From the NCBI GenBank assembly GCA_001513895.1, contig LLKO01000020.1:342587-406586 (forward strand): a stretch of DNA of 64,000 nt, given 5' to 3'. Numbering within the stretch: the stretch's first letter is position 1; each line of letters opens with the position of its first letter. The notes under the pieces were generated by a model that did no database searches, was not told where the DNA came from, and was given only the letters and a program-made list of their open reading frames with translations. Positions 43,985 through 55,300 of the stretch are shown here, in pieces. Made by a program: the position numbers and the translations under genes. This stretch comes from Graphilbum fragrans. Lineage: Eukaryota; Ascomycota; Sordariomycetes; Ophiostomatales; Ophiostomataceae.

Positions 43985-45034
43985 ATGATGGCCGAAGGAA
44001 TGTATGGTGCACGAAACGGCTCGATTGCCGTGGTGCGCCGGCCGATCGATCCCCGTCTTCTGGCGAGGGAAGAGCACATGGCCAGAGAGCGCGGCTTGAA
44101 GGGAAGTTCCTATCGCGCGCCGCGACGAGCCAATTCGACACAGGACTATGTCTATCCCGCTGCACTTGTCTGGGGCGATTCTCGGACTGGGCCACAGCCT
44201 TCCCACTCTTCGATCTCTGCGATGACTATCACGGCCGATGCGCAGCGGCCGGCTATGATCAAAGAGGAGGCGCCGGTCTCGCCAGGGCCCGCCCCGGAGC
44301 AGACCATGCCGGCCGTGACACCCAATGAGGCGGTGGCCTCTCAGTCTCAGCAAAAGCGACCGGCCATGGGCACGCCGCGGCGTTCGTACTCGGTCATGGA
44401 CTACGAGCCTGTGCAGCAGCTGTCTGCCAACATGGCGATCACGGACCTGCCGTCGGAGCTTCACTATGCGATTTTCGACTTCTTGGATCCCATCGATAGC
44501 ACCTGCCTGGGCCTCACCAACAAACACTTTTATGCCATCCACCGTCGCATGCACGGTTCCGTTCCATTGTCGACGCGGCGGACGGGTCCCAACGACATGG
44601 AGAGGGTGTGGTACCAGGCGCGGCGGACGGACAGTGCAGCAGCTGCCTGGGCCCATGCCAACGCGAGCCACAGCAGAGCAGTAGAAGCCGCGCAGATAGA
44701 GGCGATCACGAACAATCTGCGCCAACTGCGGGTACCTGGGCAGGCGCTGTGCCGCAAATGTGTCGTTCCCCGGTGCGAGCTGCACAAGCACATCCAGGAC
44801 TGGATGGGCCCCGGATATGAATACTGCTCGGTCCGGGAGAAGTTTGGGCCGCCAGCTCTGCCGGGGGCCAAGGAGTTTTGCAGCTTCAGCAACCCCAAGG
44901 ACCGGAGGCGATGTGGTCGGCATAGCCCGCCGAGGTCACGGCCGTCGACACCGAGGACGGTGCGTTCAGCACTTGTGCCGCCTCCGCCCGAAGCAGGTCC
45001 GGCAACTGGGCCAGTTCCGGGGCCATCCCAATAG
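43985..45034 (+). CDS. F-box domain protein
   Basis: Single exon, 349 residues from the ATG at 43985 (a second ATG follows at once). The first 150 residues are disordered, Pro/Ser/Gln-rich. The F-box, near residues 155-190, reads AITDLPSELHYAIFDFLDPI then DSTCLGLTNKHFYAIHR, which would bind Skp1 in an SCF ubiquitin ligase. The C-terminal part has a helix rich in Ala and His and a Cys-containing segment (CRKCVVPRCELHKH, FCSFSNPKDRRRCGRH) that might bind metal. No substrate-binding repeats such as WD or LRR are visible. The frame stays open upstream but has no ATG there. Confidence 0.85.
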   Translation: MMAEGMYGARNGSIAVVRRPIDPRLLAREEHMARERGLKGSSYRAPRRANSTQDYVYPAALVWGDSRTGPQPSHSSISAMTITADAQRPAMIKEEAPVSPGPAPEQTMPAVTPNEAVASQSQQKRPAMGTPRRSYSVMDYEPVQQLSANMAITDLPSELHYAIFDFLDPIDSTCLGLTNKHFYAIHRRMHGSVPLSTRRTGPNDMERVWYQARRTDSAAAAWAHANASHSRAVEAAQIEAITNNLRQLRVPGQALCRKCVVPRCELHKHIQDWMGPGYEYCSVREKFGPPALPGAKEFCSFSNPKDRRRCGRHSPPRSRPSTPRTVRSALVPPPPEAGPATGPVPGPSQ

Positions 45035-46280
45035 CCAGCATCTTTTTTGTCTTCACTTTTTCTCTCTTGGGTTTTGGTTTATGGCAAGGCGTTCGTTGCG
45101 TGGAACAAGATAACATGAGACATTTATTTGGTTGATTTTTTACGACAATACCAGTTACGCAATTGTAACAATGTTTAGGTTAGGGGATATATTAGCAGCA
45201 GAAGGCAAATGAGATATTGAGGTACCAACGAGTATTTTCGGAGGACTGGTAGTGAAATGCTATTTACGATTAAGAGACCAACCAGCTCAGCTGAACAGTA
45301 GTAGTCAGACCCTTTGCACTAACTGGCGACAGGGATGTGTGCGCTGTAGATGCGCGTTTTGGCTCCTTATTTAGTGGGTTCAGCGTGTGCATCGCCAATG
45401 GGTTCCAGGGGAAAGTGGTTCGATGCTGAGTGGAAGAAAGAGTGGAAGAAATAGGAGAAAGAGCGACCCCAGAAAGGGGTGTGGCCGACCTTCGGGGTTC
45501 ACGCCATGACGCCAGACAGAGCTCCCAACGAAGAAGGTGGAACGCGTCGCTACGGAGCACTCTACGGATACGTACGGGGTAGAGTACATATGCTTGCATT
45601 GTGCAGTCGCATGCAACTCTGGCCTCATTTCGTTTCCCACGTTTGCATTGCGCCCCCCCATTCTTCCGTTTGGACACTGGAGACAGCGAGACCCTCTCTT
45701 TCTGGTACTACACATTGCTCGAACTCGTCTTGGAACCCTTGTCTTTATTTCCTCGTCGAGAGTCGATTTCTTCCGGGACGCACTCTTTATTCGCGTTCTG
45801 TGGCCCATCCGCATAATTATTGTGTTCATATTATCGTATCCTAATCACTCTCCTGCGTTCTCTACGAGCATACTCTTATTCTCTTGTTTGCATGGTGCTG
45901 TCTCCTCCGTACAGCTCATTTACCCCGACGGCGCGTTTTAGTGCCCTTGCTCGTTAAAGTGGTGCGCTGTTTCTCTTTATTGGTTATTGGGGTTACCGAC
46001 CCAAAAGGAGCCACTCACGAGCATTCGCGCACCTCCTTTTCGTCATCGCTCCCTACAAGAAAAAAACCTGGCAGTAAAAATTATCTCCTACCTCACCACC
46101 TCCAGCCGCTTTTGTCCAGGCACACCGCCCATTCACGCGCCGGAATATTGCAGCCGTGCATCTGGCGATCTAGCCACGTTCCGCACTTTCTGTTCTCACG
46201 TCTCCGGATCTCTCCGCGTTGTCTTGTCGATTGTTGCCGACAGCTCCCCTCCCACGACCCGAACTGCAGAGTGATTGACG
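45035..46280. other. Intergenic, promoter of choline-phosphate cytidylyltransferase
   Basis: About 1.25 kb. An imperfect cluster of motif variants (CTACGGAGCAC, TACGGATACGTACGGGG) lies at 45550-45590. Pyrimidine-rich stretches precede the gene. No coding sequence is supported. Confidence 0.5.
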
Positions 46281-48013
46281 ATGTCATCTCCCAGTGCATC
46301 CTCCGACGTGCCGACGACGCCGACACAGGCAGTCGGAGGCAAGCGCAAGCGAGGCGATGCTGCACCATTGACGCCTAGCCAGCAGCTCGAGGGAAGCCAG
46401 CCGATTCTCTCGGACGATGACCACGAAGAAAGCTCGTCGGCCAACAACCACGACCACGATGACAGCCATGAACACCACCACCACAGCCATCACCACAGCC
46501 ATCGCCACAGCCAGCACGGGCACGGCGACTTCCTGCAGCCTCCTAACAAGCGGCAACGGTCCAGCAGCACGAACCCAAGCGACGACGATAACACAAGCGA
46601 CTTTGGCAGCTCCGATGAAGCGGCCGGCTCGATGCCCCCGCCGCCGATTGGCAAGCTCACACACCCTGTTGGGTACCGCACAAACGAGCCGCCTGTTGGC
46701 CGGCCGGTGCGCGTGTATGCTGACGGTGTTTTTGATCTTTTCCACCTGGGGTGAGTTCCCGTACCGCCTTCGCCGTTGCAGACATGAACGGCCAGGGATG
46801 CTAACGACGACTGCTAGGCATATGCGCCAGCTCGAACAGGCGAAAAAGGCCTTCCCGGAAGTGTACCTGATGGTCGGTGTGACTGGTGATGAGGAGACGC
46901 ACAAGCGCAAGGGCCTGACGGTGCTGTCGGGCAAAGAGCGCGCAGAAACTGTGCGCCACTGCAGATGGGTGGATGAGGTCGTGGAGAACTGCCCGTGGAT
47001 TGTGACGCCGGCGTTTCTCGAGGAGCACGACATTGACTACGTGGCACACGACGACATTCCGTACGGCGCCGATGAGGGCGATGACATCTACCAGCCGATT
47101 AAGGCGGCGGGCAAGTTTCTGGTGACACAGCGCACCGAAGGAGTCAGCACGACGGGCATCATCACCAAGTACGTATTCTTTTTTTGTCTTTTTTGCCTTG
47201 TTGCAATTCTCTGTCACGGAATACTGGCTCTAACATGCACCAGGATTGTGCGCGACTACGAAAAGTACATTGCTCGGCAGCTGAAGCGCGGAACGTCGCG
47301 GCAGGAACTCAATGTCAGCTGGCTCAAGAAGAACGAACTCGAACTGAAGCGCCACGTGCAAGACCTGCGCGACAACATCCGGGCCAACTGGACGACGACG
47401 GGCCAGGAGCTCAGCCGCGAGCTGCGCCAGTTCTGGCCGTCCAGCCGCCCGCAGAGCCCAGCGCCACGGCCGTCGCTGCACATTACGTCGCCGTCGTCGT
47501 CGTCGCTGGCCATTGGCATCAGCAGCGCCGACTCGGACATGATGCCGGCGAGCCCGACGCCGGTGCCGAACAGCAGCAGCAGCAGCAGCACGATCCATGC
47601 CAACGCATCCACAACCACTCTGCCAGCCGGCGCGGGGACACCGAAGTCGCCTGTGAACGGCACCAACGACTTTGTGGCTGGCTATGCCCTGGGATTGATT
47701 GGTGGCGTGCGGTCTTGGGTAAGTGGCGATGCTTTGTGCAATGCTGCATAAAATGCTGCATACAACGCTGTGTGTAGCAGTCAATCTGGACTCACGCTAA
47801 CCAGCTTAGATGACCAAGAGCCGCCGACGCAGCCGGGATTCGCAGTCGCGGCAAGTCAGCGACGACGAGTCGGAGGACGTCGACGACAAGACCCACGAAC
47901 ACGGCCACCACCGCAGCCACCACCACCACCACGCACGCCACGGCAACGGCAACGGCGAGAGCAGCCGCGTGGCTTCGTCGTCTGACCTGCGGCGGGCGAT
48001 TCATGCGTCGTGA
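46281..48013 (+). CDS. PCT1: Choline-phosphate cytidylyltransferase
   Basis: Four exons, 46281-46750, 46818-47168, 47244-47718 and 47810-48013, give 499 residues. It makes CDP-choline from phosphocholine and CTP, the controlling step of the Kennedy route to phosphatidylcholine, at nuclear or ER membranes. The catalytic domain starts PVRVYADGVFDLFHLGHMRQ, with the nucleotidyltransferase HxGH motif split by intron 1. It holds EVVENCPWIVTPAFLEEHDI and ends with the RTEGVSTTGIITK signature. A helical segment (SWLKKNELELKRHVQDLRDN) follows and could be the membrane-responsive region. Both ends carry histidine-rich runs (EHHHHSHHHSHRHS; HHRSHHHHHARHGNG). The 75-nt second intron is 3n and stopless, and would encode a hydrophobic stretch. 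Confidence 0.96.
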
Positions 48014-48684
48014 TGGCTTCCTCGTTTCGCCCTCCCTTGTTTCTTTGGACATGATTTTCATTGTGTGCTATGCTGGTGCTTCTGACACTCCTTTGCCTTG
48101 TTTGCTTCTTTTCTTTGCTCCAAAATAGCTGCACGACCTGGGCCGGCGTTGCTTTGTTTTTGGTTTTGAATTTGTCTTGTGTTTGTATTTTCCAACCGCC
48201 CAACTCTAAAAGGGGAGAACGACAAGGGGACACAGAAAAGGGGAGACGGCCGACGTGAGGAACCAAGAAAAAGAGTACTACACGCGCAGGCACGGCCGTA
48301 CATACACGATAATAAATATATAGATAGGATTATACATATTGAGGCCATTAGGTCGCCTGTTCCTCGGGGTACCAAAGACTGTTCTCCGCACAGAGAATAG
48401 TACCATGCTGTAGATGTATATTCGATGTACATGCGCTTGTCATTGAGGGTAGGGGCAAGAAACAAAGAGCATCAGAGAGTATGGCTCCTACAGTAGACAC
48501 ACACAGACACACCGGCCGCCCGAAAAACGCCGCTCGGCACAACCAAGCACGATAAAAAAGGAGAGCAAACGACAACTCCTCGTACACTGCCGTTGCTCCG
48601 AAAAGCCGTGGCGAACCCACAACGCGTATATCACCAAATAGATCTTCGGCCGACGACCGCCCAACCAAAATAGCCCGAAAAGCA
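48014..48684. other. Convergent 3' region
   Basis: The 671 bases between the stops of PCT1 and the RNF10-like gene contain no supportable gene; probably two 3' UTRs. Confidence 0.5.
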
Positions 48685-51207
48685 CTAATGTCCCCGACGT
48701 CCGCCGGTGCTCATCAGCGTGATCTTTTGCTTCTTCTTCTTCTTCTTGCCGCCACCGCCGCCACCGCCGCCGCCGCTCGCAGCCGGCACCGCTCCCACGA
48801 CCTCTTTGCCCTTGCCAAGTGTGTCAAAGGCGTCGCTGGCACCGGCTGCCGTCGCACCGTCGCTGCCGTCATAGCCGAGGGCGGCCAGTTGTGCCGCCAG
48901 ATAGGCGTCGTCCGCAGCGGCAGCTGCTGCGGCAGCGGCGGCCGTGGCGGTGGCTGCATCGCCGTGGAGCGAGCCCAGCACCTGCTCCGCCTTGAGCCAG
49001 CCGTCGTCCTCGCCGTCTTCCACGTAGTACCTGCCGGCCTCGGCAGCACTGCTCCCTTTGAGTACGGCCGGCGTGCCCCAGACGGTGCGCCCGGTCGAGG
49101 GGCTGGTCGACATGGAGGCCAGATGCGAGAAGCCGGAGCGCGGATTCGGCGGCGACGAGGAGGAGCCTGCCTCTGTGGCCTCTGTGGCCTCTGCCACCTC
49201 GGCCGCCTCGGCCACCTCGGCCGCCTCTGCGTCTGTCTGGTCCGCACTTCGGCTCACGGGGCCGCCGCCCAGAGGCTGGAAGTCGTTGAGGTCGACGGCC
49301 GGCGCGTCAAAGTCCAGGTCCAAGTCGTCGTCGTAGCCTGTGCCGTGGCGTCCTCCGAGGGGCCGGCCGCCAGCGCGACGGGCGCCTCGGTGGAGAGCAG
49401 CCGCCTCGAGGCGCTCGGCCTGCAGCCGCTCGCGTTCTTCCTGGGCGGCCTTGTCGCGGTTGCGCTTGCGGCGGCGCTCAATGTCGTCGGCAAATGCGGC
49501 TAGGGTGTCGGCGGGCACGATGTCGGTCCAGTCGCATTCGAGAAAGGAGACGACGCAGCCGACGGGCAGGTGGCCGAGGTACTTGGCGCGGCGGCGGAGG
49601 GCGTCGTCGACGACGTGGCCGGTGGAGAGGTGCTCGACGCGGGGGAGGAGCGTCGACGGAAACTGGGAGAAGGCGCCGTACTTGGTCTTCAGGATGCGGA
49701 TGTCCAGCGGCGAGAGGTAGAGGTGGGGAGGCGAGGCGTAAAAGTAAAACTCCTGCTGCTGCTGTTGCTGTTGCTGCTGCTGTTGTGGCTGGCTGTCTTC
49801 TGCCGTCCTCGTCTGGGCCGTTCGGGCCAGGGGAGCTGCGGACGTCGTTTCTGCTTCGGCCGGCGCCGCGCCCGGCACTGTGTATACTGGTTCCGCCCGC
49901 TTCGGCTTTGCAGACGAGCTCAGCGCCACCTCGAGCCCTCCCAGATCGCGCGCTGCCTCTTGCGCCGTCCGAATCGTCCGCATCGCTCGCTGCGACCACT
50001 GGTTGTCTTCGTGGAACATCAGCTCGTCCTCCGTCTCCTGGCGCGCCAGATCCTCGAGCTCGCGGTCAAACTGCTCCACCATGTAGTCGCCGGTGCCTTT
50101 CATGATCGGTGCATAGTCCAGGACGTTGGCTGCAAAGTGCCACGGAATGCCGTCGCCGCCGCTGCTACCACCCTTGCCCAGGCCGGCATTCAGCACATCG
50201 GCCCCCTCTCGCGGCAGAGCCACGACCGAGTTGGCCGGCCGCATCATCAGCCGCAGGATGACATCGTCGCCGGGCCGCGGCAACGGGCATTCCTGGCCGG
50301 CATAAAAGCGCACTGGCCGCACATCCGCGAGGTAGATGCTGTCTTCGCAGATCGGGCACTTCTTCCACCGCGGCTTCCTTTCGTGCATGGCCGGTTGCGC
50401 CGCCGTGGCTGGTGCTCCCGCTGTGCCCCCTCCGCTTCCTTCCAATCTCGTATTCCGTTGGCCGCTGTTCGCGTGAATGGGCCGGCTTTGTGGGAGCGTG
50501 CCTGCCGGCTCGCTGTCGCTGTTGGCGTTCATGAAGCGGATCAGGCACGACAGACAGAATATGTGGCCACACTTGGCTATGCGAGGCGCCACTGGCTCCG
50601 AAAGACAAATGGGACACGACGCCGTCTGCGATTCTGCCGACGCCAGAACCTGCAGCACGTCGCCCCAGTGGAGGTGGGCATCGGCATCGACAGCTTGTGT
50701 GGTGTAGTCGCCGTTCGGTGAGACGACAAAGCGGTAGTTGGCGTGCACATAACGGGCTTTGTCGGCTGCGTTGTGATGGCTGTGGTAGTGGTGGCCCGGC
50801 CGATGCGAGGACAACCCCGATCCGCCGTAGTGCCGGGATCGATCGTATGTCTGCTCGAGATAGGCTCGCGAAGGAGCTGCGTAGTTGAGCAAATGCGTGA
50901 TGGACGTCTGCCCGCGACGGCTGGAGCTGTTCCGGAGGGCTCGGAGTTCGGCCATGGCATAGTCGTCGTCCGGCCGGCTGGTGCTGTTGGAAATGGGCCC
51001 GACACCCGGTCGTTTCTGATTCCGGTGCTGCTTGCGGCTGGCCTGGCCTTTCCGGGGTGCTGCAATGGGAGCAGCAGTGGCTGTGTTGGGGGCGCGTGAC
51101 GAGTAGTCGAAGCTCGAGGTGGACGCGGACGACGAGGCGATGGGCGAGTGCGACGGTGGCGGCGGCGACGACAGCGACTTGCCCAGATTCGCCGGAGGCG
51201 CACTCAT
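48685..51207 (-). CDS. RING-finger E3 ubiquitin ligase, RNF10/MAG2-like
   Basis: Single exon, 840 residues. The N-terminus is Ser/Pro-rich and basic (APRKGQASRKQHRNQKRPGV). A conserved region, ITHLLNYAAP and ARYVHANYRFVVSPNGDYT, matches the RNF10 family, as does HWGDVLQVLAS just before the RING. The C3HC4 RING starts CPICLSEPVAPRIAKCGHIF near residue 198. It is interrupted by about 60 low-complexity residues before the last Cys pair (KKCPICEDSIY). Later conserved parts are YFYASPPHLYLSPLDIRILK and GCVVSFLECDWTDIVP. RNF10 and yeast Mag2 ubiquitylate small-subunit ribosomal proteins in ribosome quality control. A polyglutamine run of about 11 precedes the second conserved region. The C-terminus is Ala/Gly-rich with a Lys-rich end. 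Confidence 0.86.
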   Translation of the reverse strand: MSAPPANLGKSLSSPPPPSHSPIASSSASTSSFDYSSRAPNTATAAPIAAPRKGQASRKQHRNQKRPGVGPISNSTSRPDDDYAMAELRALRNSSSRRGQTSITHLLNYAAPSRAYLEQTYDRSRHYGGSGLSSHRPGHHYHSHHNAADKARYVHANYRFVVSPNGDYTTQAVDADAHLHWGDVLQVLASAESQTASCPICLSEPVAPRIAKCGHIFCLSCLIRFMNANSDSEPAGTLPQSRPIHANSGQRNTRLEGSGGGTAGAPATAAQPAMHERKPRWKKCPICEDSIYLADVRPVRFYAGQECPLPRPGDDVILRLMMRPANSVVALPREGADVLNAGLGKGGSSGGDGIPWHFAANVLDYAPIMKGTGDYMVEQFDRELEDLARQETEDELMFHEDNQWSQRAMRTIRTAQEAARDLGGLEVALSSSAKPKRAEPVYTVPGAAPAEAETTSAAPLARTAQTRTAEDSQPQQQQQQQQQQQEFYFYASPPHLYLSPLDIRILKTKYGAFSQFPSTLLPRVEHLSTGHVVDDALRRRAKYLGHLPVGCVVSFLECDWTDIVPADTLAAFADDIERRRKRNRDKAAQEERERLQAERLEAAALHRGARRAGGRPLGGRHGTGYDDDLDLDFDAPAVDLNDFQPLGGGPVSRSADQTDAEAAEVAEAAEVAEATEATEAGSSSSPPNPRSGFSHLASMSTSPSTGRTVWGTPAVLKGSSAAEAGRYYVEDGEDDGWLKAEQVLGSLHGDAATATAAAAAAAAAADDAYLAAQLAALGYDGSDGATAAGASDAFDTLGKGKEVVGAVPAASGGGGGGGGGKKKKKKQKITLMSTGGRRGH
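49746..49793 (-). repeat. Polyglutamine-encoding CAG/CAA repeat
   Basis: An almost uninterrupted run of CAG and CAA codons on the minus strand within the RNF10-like gene. Codon mixing suggests it is relatively stable. Confidence 0.8.
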
Positions 51208-52312
51208 TGTGGCAGATGGACAGGTCGAAGAGAGTGTGAGACAGGCCTAAGAGACATCAAAAGACGAAAGCACCGCTACGTCTTCCTTTGCCTTCAAACT
51301 CGCCGAGGATGTGTCGATGTTGCCGATAATGCTGTTCAAAAGAGTGTTCCAACACAAGCCATGCAGGCCCTATGTCATCATCACACGCCACATGCGGCAG
51401 ATGGGCTGCCTTGAATGGCTGCGTCGTTGCCAGGTCTCCCCAGAAGAATGATAGGACGCAGAAACTCGGTTGACCTTCAAAGGCAAAGAAAGACGGCGAA
51501 CGACAGTGAAGGAGCGCCAAGGGGCGACGTTCGATGCAGGACGTAGCGGGAAAGGAGTACCAAAGAGAATGCTAGGAGAATGGAAGTGTTCAAGGTAAAA
51601 GCCGGTGCCACATGGGACAATCCCAGGTGGGAGGTTGGACGAGCGGAAAAGATGAGAAGAAGCACTCCTAGTTCCTGTCCACTCACGCTTAGTACGTAGA
51701 AGGGAGTCACAGTGGAAAGGCGGGGCACACCAGCATCGGCATCCACTGCCCAGCTTCGGAAGCGGCGCTACCACCATTCCACCATTCCGCCACAGTCACG
51801 TGAATGCTAGGAGACGCGAGTTGTACGCAAAGGTAACTAATATTACTCGATTCAATATCTGTAGAACCGCCTCCTCCGCTTCACTGGTCTCTACAAGGAT
51901 CTGGCCGCAATCCATCCTCGTCCTCGTCCTCGTCCGCCTCAGAATTGGCACCCGGGGAATCAAAATCAAGAAGGGGGGCGGGGATACAAAGATGCAATGG
52001 CAGGCAAGACTTGACAAGAAATGATCATGTAAACAAAACTTCCGATAAAGGAGCAAATACAAATTACAACTAGCCAAAAAAACACAACACTGGTCAAAGA
52101 GGTATATGCACAAAATCACCAACGAAATAATACGCAAAAAGCAATGTGCAATCCACGAATGCTGATCTCGAGATCGCAGAATCTTCCGGATACGCAACAA
52201 GGCATAACAAAAAATCAACGGGATGGGGTGTGAGGGGGGCGTCATTCAAATGCAGGGAGGGGGGGATGTAGAGTAAGGCTCAAGTTCAAGTGCATGTAGC
52301 CCTTGAGCCTGG
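51208..52312. other. Intergenic between CRP1-like and RNF10-like genes
   Basis: About 1.1 kb holding the promoter of the leftward RNF10-like gene and the 3' UTR of the CRP1-like gene. CACGTG occurs near 51796 and a GAGGAC/CTCGTC-type repeat near 51925. No gene is supported. Confidence 0.5.
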
Positions 52313-55300
52313 CTACTTGAGAAGACGCTTGAAGAAGCCGCTGATGCGGTGCTTCTTCTTCTTCTCGGTAGTGGTCGAAGCCGGAGCCGGAGCCGTCTCG
52401 CTAGTGCTCTTGCCGTTGACCTCGGTGGCCGCCGGCTCGGCAGGCGTCTCAGCAGGCGTCTCAGCAGGCGTCTCAGCCGGGGCAGCAGCCTCAGCCGGGA
52501 CGGCAGCCTCGGCCGGGGCGACAGTTTCGGCCGGAGCATCAGAGGACTCGGCAGCAGCGGGGGCCTCAGGGACCTTCTTCAGCAGCTCCTCCTCCACCTT
52601 CTCCTTCTCCTTGACCTCCTCCGGGATGGCACTGGCCTCGGGGCTAACACCAGCAGCTTCCTGGCTCTCCTTGACCACCTCGGGGACGGTGTCGGTCAGG
52701 CCAGCAGGCGGAGCCTCCACAGCCTTGTCCTTCTCCAGAGGGACAGCGGCGGCCAGAGCAGCCGTCGTGGAGGTCGGGGCGACGGAGTTGATGGAGACGT
52801 CATTGCCCGAAGCAATGGGCAGGCTGGACTCGGGAATCATGTTCTTGGACACAGGGGGGAGCTGGTCGGGCGTGAAACCGCCAATAATGGTGTCGGCCTT
52901 CTCGTACGACTCGGGGTCCAGCTTGACGTTGGAGCCAGTATCAGCCAGGGTCAGCGACTCGGGGATCTTCTCGCCCGGAGCCAGCTTGATCGGGTTGATA
53001 CCGCCAGGGACAGCCGGCAGAGGGTTGATCAGCTTGACCTCCTTGTCGAGTTCGCTTGCGGGAGTCTCCGGGAAAGCACCCGGGCCACCGGAGGGAGTCT
53101 CAGCCATGGTTTCCTTGGTAGCTTCAACAGGCTCCTCGGCAGGCTTGTCAGACGAAATAGCAGCGGCACCAGCACCGACAGCAGCAACAGCAGCAGTGAC
53201 AGCAGCGGCGGGGACGGCAATATCAGCAACCGAGGGCTCCTCGGTCTTCGCGGGCTCTTCTGCGGGTGCAGCAGGCTCTTCAGCGGCCGTCACGGGTTCC
53301 TCGACAACGGGCTCCTCGACAGGGGCGGGGGTCTCCTCAACAGCTGCTACTGGCTCAACAGGGGCAGCAGGCTCTTCGACAGGAGCAGGGGCTTCCTCCA
53401 CAACAGCGGGAGTCTCGACAGGAGCGGGCGTCTCTTCGACGGGAGCGGGCGTTTCTTCAACTGCGGCGGGAGCCGGGGTCTCTTCAACGGGCGCAGGGGT
53501 TTCTTCGACGGGGGCGGGTGTCTCCTCAACAACTGGTGCGGGCTCCTCAACAGGTGCAGGAGTCTCTTCAACCGGTGCAGCAGGCTCCTCAACAGGGGCA
53601 GCGACTTCCTCAACGGGAGCAGCTGGCTCTGCAACAGCCTTCACGGGTTCCTCGACAGCAGCAGCGGGCTCCTCAACCGGCGCAGGAGTTTCCTCGACAA
53701 CGGCGGCAGGCTCTTCGACAGCCTCCTTCTTTTCCTCCAGCGGAACGTCCTTGGCGAGCTCGGCAGTGGTGGAAACAGGGGCAGCGGAAGAGAGAATGGC
53801 AGCGGTGGCCGGGGCAGACTTGGTAATGCCTTCGGGGAGCAGGACGTTGTTATCGTTACCACTCTCGTCCTTCTCGATGGGAGCGTCGGTATCGATCACC
53901 CAATCACCGTTGACAACAAACTAGATGCGGGGGGAAATAAAGAGTGAGCAAGTGGCGGTCAAGAGCAAACAGCAAGGATCGTGTCCAAACACAAGGAAAC
54001 TAGCAAACTCTCACAGGCAGCGGGGCCAGCAAAAGAGGGGAGGAGGAGGGGTATAAGTAGCAAGTCAGGTGTGGGAAGAGGTGCTAAGCGTGAGGGCGCG
54101 GTAACGGTGAACGTAATCTAGGAGGTTGGGAGGGAGAAACCGGCCGATTCCTGGGGGAGGTTGGGATAAGCGGCGGCGGCAGGCAGCGTATAAGTCATAC
54201 GTAGGCGAGAATTGATGCCCCGGGCGGAGGAATTGCCTAGGCTACTTCTAGCGAAGCTAGGGGGGAGGAGAGGGGAAATAAAGTGTTCGTTTGACGCCGG
54301 TTCCGCCAGACAAGGAACACGAGCGGTACAAAGAAGAAGCAGCCATGGCGTATGGAGGACAAGGGAAAAGCGGCAGGGATGAATCGGAGACAAGAGAGGA
54401 GAGGTGAGGTGTCGGTGTCGCAGGTGTCATCGAGTTTGGTGGTGGTGTGTCCCGTTGGCGCGGTGGCGGTTTGCCGCGATCTGTCGAGAAGACAGCGCAT
54501 CTATGTTCCCAGCCACAGCGCGGCCAGCAGCCGCCCTTGCGTCATCGGTTTGGTTGAGGCTGCGCGTGACGGGCGGGCAAGAGGTAGGCAGAGGCGAAAC
54601 GGGGCCAAGCGGGCAGGCCACACAAACAAGACACAGCTCATGGACACGCTATGGCTCCAGGCCATAAGCCAGGAATGGCGATCGACACAGGGGAAAAGGG
54701 CAGCATGCAGTAGTGCCGACAAGCGACCCGAAGCCGCTTACGGCGCCCCTAAAAGGCCATACTCGTTTGTCCTGGCAGACTCCGTAATAAACGGCCGTCT
54801 CCCTCTCTCCCCACTGTTGCCTAAAGCTCCGGCGCCACGAAGCTCTGGCGCAAGAAACCTCGACGGCGACGCCATTGGGTGCAGGAATGGAGGGGTGCAA
54901 GAAGACGAGCGAAACCAAAGGACACAGGGCAGGATGGTGCAGGATGGTGCAGGACAGGCAAGACAGGGAGAGCAAACAAACACACCTTGTAGAAAATCTT
55001 GGTCGATGCGTCGGCCAGCTCGACCTCCTTCTCGAAGGCGCTGCCAACCTTGTCAAGCTTCACAGACTTGGACCAGCTGTCGAATGTGCCAGTGACGTAC
55101 ACCTCTTCGGCATCCTTCGGCCTGGCAGGAAAAAAGAGAGCTTGTCAGCACACGAATAGGAGCCAAGACTCGGATTTGGGGGGCGCGGGTGGGATGGGGT
55201 GATGCAAGAGTACGAGTACGTTTACACCAGAGCACGAGACCCCAAAGCCAGTGGAAACACAGAAACACGACAAATGAAAGGGTGGTGAGAGGGGGTCCTA

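Noticed and set aside
52290..53947. Two long plus-strand open frames (over 530 codons) opposite the CRP1-like gene
   Set aside because: They arise from the repeat array; the minus frame has the CBM48 domain, correct splicing and a natural start, the plus frames only Ser/Gly- or Arg-rich repeats.
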